NCBI GenBank assembly: GCA_020638575.1
Contig: JACKIH010000003.1
Coordinates: forward strand, 62,001-126,000
Length of the DNA stretch: 64,000 bases
Source of the DNA: Rhodospirillaceae bacterium
GTDB taxonomy: Bacteria; Pseudomonadota; Alphaproteobacteria; DSM-16000; Inquilinaceae
Reading direction: 5' to 3'
Position numbers and translations under genes: made by a program
The notes under the pieces: model-generated
Database searches by the model: none
The model's input: the letters and a program-made list of their open reading frames with translations, nothing else
Told to the model about the DNA's origin: nothing
In this document: positions 9,005 through 16,835 of the stretch, one piece after another
Layout: the number at the start of each line of letters is the position of its first letter
Numbering within the stretch: position 1 is the stretch's first letter

Positions 9005-10102
9005 ATGGTGTGGCCGATGCGAGTACGGCGCGATACCGATCCCACCGACGGGTACGACGTGGCGGACAACCAAGGCGATTCGCCAGAGGTGTTCGAATGG
9101 ACGGTCAGCCGCATCCTTCGGTATGCGCGCGAGCAGGCCGGCTACAGCGTCCGTGATGTCGCGGATCTCCTGAAAATCCGCCAATCCCAAGTCTTTGCGA
9201 TCGAGGAAGGACGCTTCCGCGATCTGCCGGCCACGGTCTACGCCATCGGTTTCGTGCGCTCCTATGCCGAGCTGCTGGACCTCGATGGCGACGAGGTGGT
9301 GCGGCGCTTCAAGGAGGAGTCCGCCGGGGTCAGCGAGAAGCCGGCGCTGGTGTTTCCCACCCCGGTGCCGGAAGGTCGGATGCCGGGCGGGGCCGTTCTG
9401 ATGATCGCCATCCTCCTGGCCATCGGCTCCTATGGCGGGTGGTATTACTTGTCCAACCGCTCAACCGAAGTGGTCGAGCACAGCGACTTCGTGCCCGAAC
9501 GCTTCGTGGCGCTGAGCGAACAGGGCAGCGGTACCGGCACGCCGGGCCGGCCGTCGGGCGTCAACTACGAGCCGTCGGCGGCCAATGCCGCAGAGGGCGA
9601 AGAAGACCTGTCGGGCCTCTACGAGCTGCCGGGCGTGCGCGATCAGGCCGGTGGCGGTCCGGCCGCCGGCGTGGTGGCGGGCCAGACGGCGGGCGAACTG
9701 GCGGTGGCGTCGGCGGACGACGATCGCGCCGGGGGCGGCTTCGGCCGGCAGACCGAGGGCGACTGGCCGGAAGGTGTGGAACCGCCGCGGGCGCCGGAAC
9801 CGCCGCCGGGCCGCAATTTCGGTGCGGAGGATGGCGAGATCGAGCTGCGGGCGACGGCGGAGAGTTGGGTGCAGCTCAACGATGCCCGGGGTGCGCTGGT
9901 GATGACGCGCATCCTGCGTCCCGGCGATACCTATGTGGTGCCGGACGGCGAGGGCCTGCGCCTGATCACCGGCAATGCCGGCGGGCTGGACATCGTGATC
10001 GACGGCCAGGTGGCCCCGTCGCTGGGCGGCCAGGGTACCGTCGTGCGCAACATCCTGATGGATCCGGAGCGCTTGCTGAACGGCACGGCAGCCGCCAATT
10101 GA
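9005..10102 (+). CDS. RodZ-like helix-turn-helix membrane protein
   Basis: A 365-residue protein with the RodZ plan: an N-terminal Cro/CI-type helix-turn-helix (about residues 31-105; LRYAREQAGYSVRDVADLLKIR, then IEEGRFRDLPATVYAIGFVRSYAELL), one transmembrane helix (about 129-149), a long Gly/Ala/Pro/Glu-rich periplasmic linker and a C-terminal DUF4115 beta domain (about 275-355; VQLNDARGALVMTRILRPGD). RodZ links MreB to the cell-wall elongation machinery. In-frame ATGs at 9005 and 9017 are both possible starts. It lies just upstream of ispG, a common alphaproteobacterial and gammaproteobacterial neighbourhood. Confidence 0.88.
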   Translation: MVWPMRVRRDTDPTDGYDVADNQGDSPEVFEWTVSRILRYAREQAGYSVRDVADLLKIRQSQVFAIEEGRFRDLPATVYAIGFVRSYAELLDLDGDEVVRRFKEESAGVSEKPALVFPTPVPEGRMPGGAVLMIAILLAIGSYGGWYYLSNRSTEVVEHSDFVPERFVALSEQGSGTGTPGRPSGVNYEPSAANAAEGEEDLSGLYELPGVRDQAGGGPAAGVVAGQTAGELAVASADDDRAGGGFGRQTEGDWPEGVEPPRAPEPPPGRNFGAEDGEIELRATAESWVQLNDARGALVMTRILRPGDTYVVPDGEGLRLITGNAGGLDIVIDGQVAPSLGGQGTVVRNILMDPERLLNGTAAAN

Positions 10103-10219
10103 TGGGGGGATCGACGGCCGTGTCCAGAACCCGGCATTCTCCGACTGCCGGGCATCCGGCCTGTTGTCAGGGCTGCCGTGCCGCGGCGGCCCCCGTTCGT
10201 TTCTGCTGAGGTGAGCCAG

Positions 10220-11371
10220 ATGGCCGTCCGCCCGTACCGCGAGATCCACCGGCGTTCCTGCCGCCAGATCCATGTCGGCAAGGTGCCCGTCGGCGGCGAT
10301 GCCCCGATCACCGTGCAATCCATGACCAACACGCTCACCACCGACGTGGCCGCGACCATCGCCCAGATCCGGGCGCTGGAAATCGCCGGGGCCGACATCG
10401 TGCGCGTGTCCTGCCCCGACGAGGGGTCCAGCCGGGCGCTGAAGGAGATCGTGCCCGAGGTTACCGTGCCAATCGTGGCGGACATCCACTTCCACTATAA
10501 GCGCGGCATCGAGGCGGCCGAGAACGGCGCCGCCTGCCTGCGCATCAACCCCGGCAACATCGGCGCGCCGCAGCGGGTGGCCGAAGTGGTGCGCGCCGCC
10601 AAGGACAACGGCTGCTCCATCCGCATCGGCGTCAATGCGGGCAGCCTGGAAAAGGACCTTCTGGAGAAGTACGGCGAGCCCTGCCCGGAAGCGATGGTGG
10701 AGAGTGCGCTCAACCACATCCGCATCCTGGAGGACCACGACTTCTTCGAGTTCAAGATCTCTTGCAAGGCGTCCGACGTGTTCCTGGCGGTGGCCGCCTA
10801 CCAGCAGCTTGCCGAAGCGTGCGACTACCCGCTGCATGTCGGCGTCACCGAGGCGGGCGGCATGCTCACCGGCACCGTCAAGTCGTCCATCGGCATGGGC
10901 ATGCTGCTGTGGTCGGGCATCGGCGACACCATCCGGGTATCGCTGTCGGCCGACCCGGTGGAGGAGATCCGCGTCGGCTACGAGATGCTGAAGTCGCTTG
11001 GCCTGCGCCGCCGCGGCGTCACCGTGATCTCGTGCCCGTCTTGCGCCCGCCAGCAGTTCGAGGTGATCGACACCGTGCGCCGGCTGGAAGAGCGGGTGGC
11101 CCACATCACAACGCCCATGACCGTTTCGGTGATCGGCTGCGTGGTCAACGGGCCGGGCGAGGCGCTGATGACCGATATGGGCCTGACCGGCGGCGGCAAG
11201 GGCACCCACCAGGTCTATGTGGCGGGCGTGCCCAACCACCGGCTGCGGGACGCCGACATCGTCGAGCACCTGGCCGAGATGATCGAGAAGAAAGCCGCAG
11301 AGCTGGAAGCAGCCGAAGCGTCCGGCGAGGGCGAAGGCGAGGGCGAGGGCGCCCGGACCGCCGCGGAGTAG
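10220..11371 (+). CDS. ispG: 4-hydroxy-3-methylbut-2-enyl diphosphate synthase
   Basis: Iron-sulfur enzyme of the MEP isoprenoid pathway, reducing MEcPP to HMBPP. Residues C272, C275 (SCPSCARQQFEV) and C307 (GCVVNGPGE) with the adjoining glutamate are the [4Fe-4S] ligands at the expected spacing, and the TIM-barrel N-terminus (SMTNTLTTDV...) is typical. The ATG at 10220 follows a GAGGTGAG ribosome-binding site, so I prefer it over the in-frame ATG at 10178. The C-terminus ends in a short Gly-Glu repeat tail encoded by GGCGAG hexamers. dxs and ispA of the same pathway lie at 39.9-43 kb. Confidence 0.96.
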   Translation: MAVRPYREIHRRSCRQIHVGKVPVGGDAPITVQSMTNTLTTDVAATIAQIRALEIAGADIVRVSCPDEGSSRALKEIVPEVTVPIVADIHFHYKRGIEAAENGAACLRINPGNIGAPQRVAEVVRAAKDNGCSIRIGVNAGSLEKDLLEKYGEPCPEAMVESALNHIRILEDHDFFEFKISCKASDVFLAVAAYQQLAEACDYPLHVGVTEAGGMLTGTVKSSIGMGMLLWSGIGDTIRVSLSADPVEEIRVGYEMLKSLGLRRRGVTVISCPSCARQQFEVIDTVRRLEERVAHITTPMTVSVIGCVVNGPGEALMTDMGLTGGGKGTHQVYVAGVPNHRLRDADIVEHLAEMIEKKAAELEAAEASGEGEGEGEGARTAAE

Positions 11372-11398
11372 TCCCGCGGCGAGCCCCGGCCTCACCGC

Positions 11399-12268
11399 TT
11401 ACTTGTTTTCCGCCACCGGGATCTGGCCGCCGCCGGCCGTGGCGACGCTCACGGTGTAGGTGCCGGTGCTGTAGCCGTACGACTGGGCGCTGATGAAATA
11501 GCGCCCGGTGCTCGGCGCCGTCAGTGTCACCTGGCTGTTGAGGGTGCCGCCGAAATCGTCGTTGGCGCCGACTTCCAAGCCGTCTTCTGCATGCACCGTC
11601 AACAGCGGGTCGGACAACGTACCGCGGCCGCTTGGGCTGCCCTCCAGGTTGATCACGTAGGTCTGCCCGCCATTGAGTTGCACGGCAAACCAGTCCGCAT
11701 CCGCGCCGTACTCGATCGCGCCCGTCATCGGTTGGCCCACCATCACGACGCCGCGCGTACCGGCATGGCCGGCATAGTCGTCGGCATACTCCGTCGTTTC
11801 CTCCACGCGCAGGCTGTAGGAGCCGGTGGCCGAGCCGTAGGAGCTGGCTGCGATGGTGAACAGCCCGGTGGCGACGGGCGTGTAGATGATGCGCGCGTTG
11901 AAACCGGTGCCGCTGTCGTCGTCGACCGCCACTTCATTGCCCTGGCTGTCGCGCAGGCGCAGCAGCGGGTCGCTCAGCGACCCCTGGTCGGTGGGGGCGC
12001 CCGCCATGTCGATGGCATAGGTGTGCCCGGCGTCGAGACGGATTTCATAGTGCTCTTCGGCTTGCGCCACGAAGATCTGGCCCTCGGTGACCAGGCTGGG
12101 CAGGCTGCCGGAGGTGTCCAGGGCCAAGGGATTGCCGGGTGAGCTCTGCATCCACGCCATGGGGGCCGTGCGCACGACGTCTTCCGGGGCCGCCATCGCC
12201 GCACCGATGCCCGAGACCGCCGCGGCAACCACCACAGCCGTCGCCCGCGACAGCACCCGACTGGACAT
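11399..12268 (-). CDS. Secreted protein with two PPC-type repeats
   Basis: A 289-residue exported protein. Residues 1-27 form a signal peptide with an AMA-type cleavage site. The rest is two tandem copies of a bacterial pre-peptidase C-terminal (PPC)-like beta domain, about residues 60-155 and 160-280; each carries the sequence (G)SLSDPLLRLRDSQGNEVAVDDDSG or a close variant followed by a YFI/FTIAA-SSYG-TGSY strand pair. PPC domains usually hang on secreted proteases or act as carbohydrate or calcium-binding modules; here they stand alone without any catalytic domain. The ATG at 12268 starts the signal peptide directly; an ATG at 12283 adds five residues. Convergent with ispG, 27 bp apart. Confidence 0.82.
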   Translation of the reverse strand: MSSRVLSRATAVVVAAAVSGIGAAMAAPEDVVRTAPMAWMQSSPGNPLALDTSGSLPSLVTEGQIFVAQAEEHYEIRLDAGHTYAIDMAGAPTDQGSLSDPLLRLRDSQGNEVAVDDDSGTGFNARIIYTPVATGLFTIAASSYGSATGSYSLRVEETTEYADDYAGHAGTRGVVMVGQPMTGAIEYGADADWFAVQLNGGQTYVINLEGSPSGRGTLSDPLLTVHAEDGLEVGANDDFGGTLNSQVTLTAPSTGRYFISAQSYGYSTGTYTVSVATAGGGQIPVAENK

Positions 12269-12389
12269 CACCTCTGCCTCCACGCGATGGATCTATGCCT
12301 GCCACAGTGCCGGTCGATCCCGGCGACAAGAAGGCTCCGGCGAGCCTTCCCGGGGCAAACTTGTGGCCGTGCACGCCTCGGCTTGGCGC

Positions 12390-13358
12390 TCACGCCTCCG
12401 CTTCGCGGTCGGCAAAGCGCCCGCCGGGCCGGTAGCGCCACAGGTAGGTCGGCAGGATGACCTCCGCCGCGGTCGGCGTGATGCCCAACTCGGCGAGGCC
12501 GGGTTGGCCGCCCGACAGCACGTTGTCGGACTTCAGCAGGGTTACCTGGTCGCGGGTCAGCGGCGGCTTGGGCAGAAGCTGCAGGACGCGCGCCTGCAGG
12601 TTCGCCATGCCCCAGGGCACGGACACCAGAGCGCGGTGCCGCCGGGTTTCGTGCAGCACGATCTTCAGCAGCTCCTTGAAGGTGTAGACCTGCGGGCCGC
12701 CCAGTTCGTAGGTCCTGCCGGGTGCGTCGCCACGGTCGAGGCAGGCCATCACGGCGTCTGCCACGTCGCCCACATAGACCGGCTGGAACCGGGTCTTGCC
12801 GCCGCCGATCAGCGGCAGCGCCGGGGAGATCCGCGCCATTTCCGCGAACTGGTTGAAGAAGTTGTCCTCCGGCCCGAACACCACGCTGGGCCTGAGGATG
12901 CTGGCCGCCGGGTAGGCGGCGCGCACCGCCTCCTCGCCGGCTGCCTTGGTGCGGGCATAGGCCGACTCGGAATCCTTGCCGACCCCCAGGGCCGACATGT
13001 GCACCAGGCGCTGGCACCCGGCTTCCGCCGCCAGGCGGGCGACGCGGCCAGCCGCCTCCACATGCACCGCCTGGAAGGTGGACGATCCGCGCTCGTAGAG
13101 CACGCCCGGCAGGAAGATGGCGTAGTGGGCGCCGCGCAGGGCTGCCGCCACCGAGCCGTCGTCGCCGAGATCGGTGTAGATCGGCGCGATCTGCCCCACC
13201 GCCCCGTTGGGCTTGAGGAACAAGGCATCGCGCGGGCTGCGGGTGGCGATGCGCACGCGCCAGCCACGCCGGGCGAGGCGGCCTGTCACGTGGCGGCCGA
13301 TGAAGCCGGTGCCGCCGAACACGGTGACGACGCGGAGGTTGGGATCTGCAGGCATCAT
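12390..13358 (-). CDS. NDUFA9-like NAD(P)-binding protein (complex I-associated)
   Basis: An atypical short-chain dehydrogenase of the NDUFA9/complex I 39-kDa subunit group (322 residues). The N-terminal Rossmann motif is VTVFGGTGFIGRHVTGRL at residues 10-27; the active-site-like SAYARTKAAGEEAV follows at about 140. Members bind NADPH and in alphaproteobacteria are considered accessory to respiratory complex I or ubiquinone synthesis. Start ATG at 13358 (MMPADPNLRVV) is chosen because the Rossmann strand follows immediately; upstream in-frame ATGs at 13403 and 13454 lack family-like residues. The same-strand PPC gene starts 121 bp downstream and need not be co-transcribed. Confidence 0.88.
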   Translation of the reverse strand: MMPADPNLRVVTVFGGTGFIGRHVTGRLARRGWRVRIATRSPRDALFLKPNGAVGQIAPIYTDLGDDGSVAAALRGAHYAIFLPGVLYERGSSTFQAVHVEAAGRVARLAAEAGCQRLVHMSALGVGKDSESAYARTKAAGEEAVRAAYPAASILRPSVVFGPEDNFFNQFAEMARISPALPLIGGGKTRFQPVYVGDVADAVMACLDRGDAPGRTYELGGPQVYTFKELLKIVLHETRRHRALVSVPWGMANLQARVLQLLPKPPLTRDQVTLLKSDNVLSGGQPGLAELGITPTAAEVILPTYLWRYRPGGRFADREAEA

Positions 13359-13549
13359 GGCTTTGGTCCGGCTGGCGGGATCGCACTGGTCGATCCTCTT
13401 CATATACGGCATCGCGGCGGGTCGGGCCACACCGGCCGGCGGTGCAGCGGGCATCGGCGATGGCCGGGCGGCTTCGCCGCTGCCGCAGACCCATGACGGC
13501 TAAGCCATTGACAGCCGCGAGCCGCGGTCCTATGTCACCGGCCTGCCCT

Positions 13550-13636
13550 GCCCAGGTGGCGGAATTGGTAGACGCGCAGGTTTCAGGTACCTGTGGCCGC
13601 AAGGTCGTGGAAGTTCGAGTCTTCTCCTGGGCACCA
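13550..13636 (+). tRNA. tRNA-Leu (CAG)
   Basis: An 87-nt type II tRNA with encoded CCA. The acceptor arms GCCCAGG (13550-13556) and CCTGGGC (13626-13632) pair perfectly. The D-loop is GAATTGGTAGAC, the anticodon stem CAGGT/ACCTG encloses the loop TTCAGGT with anticodon CAG at 13584-13586, a long variable arm follows, and the T-loop is TTCGAGT. No integrase or duplicated 3' end is seen near it. Confidence 0.97.
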
Positions 13637-13754
13637 TCGCTTCGGCCGCCGTTTTGCGGCCAAATCCCTCCGCCGATCACGGCTATCCGTTGGGCCGGCA
13701 CTCCGCTAGGGTGCCTGGGGCAGTTTCGCCCGACACAGTGATCGGAGGCACAGG

Positions 13755-14381
13755 GTGCCCGAGCCTGCCGCGATGCCGACCCTGCATATGGGCGACCTGC
13801 CCGGCGACCTCGACCTGGGTGAGAGCGTCGCCGTCGACACCGAGACCATGGGGCTTAACCTGGGCCGCGACCGGCTGTGCCTGGTGCAGCTTTCCAGCGG
13901 CGACGGCACGGCGCATCTGGTGCAGATCGCGCGCGGCCAGAACCAGGCGCCCAACCTGACGCGGCTGCTGACCGATCCGGCGGTGCTGAAGATCTTCCAC
14001 TTTGCCCGCTTCGACATCGCCGCCCTGCAGGCCCAGTTCAACGAGGTCACGCGGCCGGTCTACTGCACCAAGATCGCTTCGAAGCTGGTGCGTACCTTCA
14101 CCGACCGGCATGGCCTGAAGGACTTGTGCCGCGACATCCTTGGCGTGGACATCTCCAAGCAGCAGCAAACCTCCGACTGGGGAGCGGAAACGCTCACGGC
14201 CGACCAACTCCGCTACGCCGCCACGGATGTGCTGCATTTGCATGCCCTTAAGGCGAAGCTCGACGTGCTGCTCGAGCGGGAGCGGCGGTCGGCGTTCGCG
14301 CTGGCCTGCTTTGCATACCTGCCGACGCGGGCGCTGCTCGACCTCGCCGGATGGGAAGATGTCGACATCTTTGCCCACTGA
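13755..14381 (+). CDS. rnd: Ribonuclease D-like 3'-5' exonuclease
   Basis: A DEDDy-family exonuclease of 208 residues, consisting of the nuclease domain only, without the HRDC domains of E. coli RNase D; this short form is common in alphaproteobacteria. Catalytic residues are D28 and E30 (VAVDTETMGL), D87 (HFARFDIAAL), Y154 and D158 (LRYAATDVLHL). It trims the 3' ends of tRNAs and other stable RNAs. GTG at 13755 is preferred because GGAGG at 13744-13748 sits 6 nt upstream; an ATG at 13773 is an alternative. It is the first gene after tRNA-Leu, and its 3' end overlaps the start of lptC by 23 bp. Confidence 0.93.
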   Translation: MPEPAAMPTLHMGDLPGDLDLGESVAVDTETMGLNLGRDRLCLVQLSSGDGTAHLVQIARGQNQAPNLTRLLTDPAVLKIFHFARFDIAALQAQFNEVTRPVYCTKIASKLVRTFTDRHGLKDLCRDILGVDISKQQQTSDWGAETLTADQLRYAATDVLHLHALKAKLDVLLERERRSAFALACFAYLPTRALLDLAGWEDVDIFAH

Positions 14382-15132
14382 TACGCCTGTTCGCGACGGT
14401 GCACGCTCTGGACCGCAGGAGCCGCCGGGAAATCTGGCGGCCGAACCGCGACGTGCGCCGGCGCCGTCGGGCGTGTTCGAGCATTTTACGGCGCGGCGCG
14501 GCCGCACCCGGGTCAACCGGCGCTACAGCCGGGCCGTCTCGCTGCTGCGCGTCGTGCTGCCCATCACCGCTGTGTGCGTGTTCGCTGCCCTGATCCTGTG
14601 GCCGGACGTGCAGCAGATGCTGGCCGGTGAGCCGGAACGGGCGCCCGAACCGGTGGCGGAACTGGTCCAGCCGACGGCCGAGCAGGCGAGCGGCCGCATG
14701 GCCAATCCCCGGTTTTCCGGCATCGACACCCTCAACCGGCCCTACACCATCACCGGATCGGAAGCGCGGCCAGGCGACGGGGAAGGCGTGATGGAGATCG
14801 AGGATCCCATGGCCGACATCACGCTGGAGGACGGCTCCTGGCTGGCGCTGAGGGCCGAGCGCGCGTTCTACGACGAGACCGCAGGCCGCATCGACCTGGA
14901 AGGCGATGTCAACCTCTACCGCGACGACGGCTACACCGTGCATTCGCCGCGGGTGTCGGTGGACATCGAGGCCCAGGAGGTGTGGGGCGACAACGGCGTG
15001 GTCGGCCACGGCCCGCAAGGCGAGATCGTCGCCGAGGGCTTCAGGGTGGACGGGCAGGGCAGGGTGATCGTGTTTACAGGGGCAACGCGGGTGCGCCTGC
15101 GCGGCGGTGTCGACCTGGAGGCGGTCAACTGA
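14359..15132 (+). CDS. lptC: LPS export protein LptC
   Basis: Bitopic inner-membrane protein that bridges the LptB2FG transporter to LptA in lipopolysaccharide transport. The 257-residue product has a proline-rich cytoplasmic stretch, one transmembrane helix at about 62-80 and a periplasmic LptC/DUF1239 domain (IDTLNRPYTITG, then DITLEDGSWLALRAERAFYDE and repeated beta strands). The ATG at 14359 lies inside the end of rnd. Its stop overlaps the lptA ATG (TGATG at 15130-15134). Its N-terminal cytoplasmic extension is longer than in E. coli LptC, as often in alphaproteobacteria. Confidence 0.9.
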   Translation: MSTSLPTDTPVRDGARSGPQEPPGNLAAEPRRAPAPSGVFEHFTARRGRTRVNRRYSRAVSLLRVVLPITAVCVFAALILWPDVQQMLAGEPERAPEPVAELVQPTAEQASGRMANPRFSGIDTLNRPYTITGSEARPGDGEGVMEIEDPMADITLEDGSWLALRAERAFYDETAGRIDLEGDVNLYRDDGYTVHSPRVSVDIEAQEVWGDNGVVGHGPQGEIVAEGFRVDGQGRVIVFTGATRVRLRGGVDLEAVN

Positions 15133-15971
15133 TGGCGGACCGGAAAATGGCGGCCAACTGCGGCAAGCGGCTGCGCCGGGCCGCCATGGCGGCACTGACG
15201 GCGTTTGCCGCGGCAAGCTGGGCCGGCGGTGCCGCCGGACAGGCGCTGCCCTTCGGCCCCACCGAGGGCGATGGCAGCCCGGTGGAGATCGAGGCGGCGG
15301 AAAGCCTGGAATGGCGCCAGGACGAACAGCTCTACGTCGCGCGCGGCGACGCCCGGCTGCGCCGCGAGGACGTGGAAATCCGTGCCGACGTGCTGACGGC
15401 CTCCTACACCGAAGGCGAAGACGGGTCGGTGCAGGTGGAACGTGCTACGGCCACAGGCGGCGTGATCATCACCGCCGCAGAAGGCGAGGTGACCGCGGCG
15501 TCGGCCGTGTACGATCTGGTGCGCGACGTGGTGGTGCTGCGCGGCGACCCGGTGGTGCTGACCTCGGCGGACGGCACCGTCACCGCCGAGGACACCATGG
15601 AATACTACCCCGGCCAGGGCCTGGCGGTGGCCCGCGGCAATGCCGTGGTGGAGCGCGAGGACCAGCGGGTCGAGGCCCAGGTGCTGACCGGCGAGTTCGA
15701 AGAGGTCGACGGCGAGCAGGAGCTGGTGCGCGTGTCGGCCAGCGGCGGCGTGCTCATCACCACGGCCACCGACATCGTACGGGCCGACGAGGCGACCTAC
15801 GACGTGCAGGCCAACGTGGCGACGCTCAGCGGCAATGTCCGCCTCACCCGCGGCGCCAACCAGCTCAACGGCGATTTCGCGGAGGTCAATTTGGACACGG
15901 GTTTGAGCCGGCTGATGGCACGTCCCGGTGGCGCCGGGCGCGTGAGTGGGTTATTGGTGCCCGACCAATGA
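15132..15971 (+). CDS. lptA: LPS transport periplasmic protein LptA (OstA-like)
   Basis: Periplasmic bridge protein of lipopolysaccharide export; oligomers of its beta-jellyroll carry LPS to the outer membrane. The 279-residue product has a signal peptide ending near AAGQA (about residue 38) and then an OstA/LptA beta domain made of repeating strands (SLEWRQDEQLYVARGDARLRRED..., GVIITAAEGEVTAASAVYD..., GNVRLTRGANQLNGDFAEVN). It is longer than E. coli LptA, with about two OstA units. The ATG overlaps the lptC stop, and its stop overlaps the lptB ATG (ATGA at 15968). Confidence 0.9.
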   Translation: MADRKMAANCGKRLRRAAMAALTAFAAASWAGGAAGQALPFGPTEGDGSPVEIEAAESLEWRQDEQLYVARGDARLRREDVEIRADVLTASYTEGEDGSVQVERATATGGVIITAAEGEVTAASAVYDLVRDVVVLRGDPVVLTSADGTVTAEDTMEYYPGQGLAVARGNAVVEREDQRVEAQVLTGEFEEVDGEQELVRVSASGGVLITTATDIVRADEATYDVQANVATLSGNVRLTRGANQLNGDFAEVNLDTGLSRLMARPGGAGRVSGLLVPDQ

Positions 15972-16822
15972 CATCCCGCCTGACGCCTCCCCCCTCAGAT
16001 ACCGGCAAGGATGGCCGGACCACCGATGCCGAGCTGGCCGGGCCGGAGCCCGAAGCCATGGACGAGCACGGCCGTCCGCGTCCCCGCCTGGTGCCGCAGC
16101 CCTCCGGGCTGATGGCGCGCAATCTGCGCAAGGCCTATCGCAAGCGCATCGTGCTGCGCGACGTGTCGGTGTCGGTACGGCGCGGCGAGGTGGTGGGGCT
16201 GCTCGGACCCAACGGTGCCGGCAAGACCACCTGCTTTTACGCCATCATGGGCATGGTGAAGCCGGATGCCGGCCGTATCGTCCTCGACGATGAGGACATC
16301 ACCGACCTGCCCATGTACCGGCGCGCCCGCATGGGGGTTGGCTATCTGCCCCAGGAAGCCTCCATCTTCCGCGGCCTCAACGTGGAGGAGAACATCCGCG
16401 CGGTGCTGGAGGTGTGCGAGCCCGACCGGGTGGCGCGCGAAACCATCCTGGAGGGGCTGCTCGCCGAATTCGGCATCGAGCACCTGCGCCGTGCCCCGTC
16501 GCTGGCGCTGTCGGGCGGCGAACGGCGGCGCGTGGAAATCGCCCGCGCGCTGGCCACCAACCCCCACTACATGCTGCTCGATGAGCCGCTCGCGGGCATC
16601 GACCCGATCGCCGTGGGCGAGATCCGCGAACTGGTCGGCACGCTGCGCGACCGCGGCATCGGCGTCCTCATCACCGATCATAATGTCAGGGAAACCCTCG
16701 ACATTGTGGATCGGGCCTACATCTTGCATGATGGTCGCGTGTTGATGGAAGGCGAACCGGAGGAAATCGTCGCCCACAAAGATGTGCGGCGCGTTTACTT
16801 GGGCGAAAGATTCAGTCTTTAG
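15968..16822 (+). CDS. lptB: LPS export ABC transporter ATP-binding protein
   Basis: Cytoplasmic ATPase that powers LPS extraction. Walker A GPNGAGKTT is at residues 80-88, the ABC signature LSGGERRRVEIARAL at 181-195, Walker B YMLLDEPLAGID at 201-212 and the switch histidine in ITDHNVRET. The core is typical for LptB, but about 48 extra N-terminal residues rich in Pro, Asp and Glu precede it; an in-frame ATG near residue 49 (MARNLRKAY) would give a standard-length protein. The ATGA overlap with lptA argues for the longer form. rpoN follows after 13 bp, the classic lptB-rpoN order. Confidence 0.95.
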   Translation: MTSRLTPPPSDTGKDGRTTDAELAGPEPEAMDEHGRPRPRLVPQPSGLMARNLRKAYRKRIVLRDVSVSVRRGEVVGLLGPNGAGKTTCFYAIMGMVKPDAGRIVLDDEDITDLPMYRRARMGVGYLPQEASIFRGLNVEENIRAVLEVCEPDRVARETILEGLLAEFGIEHLRRAPSLALSGGERRRVEIARALATNPHYMLLDEPLAGIDPIAVGEIRELVGTLRDRGIGVLITDHNVRETLDIVDRAYILHDGRVLMEGEPEEIVAHKDVRRVYLGERFSL

Positions 16823-16835
16823 AACGGGTTGTGTC

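Noticed and set aside
13550..13636. tRNA-Leu as an attachment site of an integrated island
   Set aside because: No integrase, no duplicated tRNA 3' end and only house-keeping genes around it.
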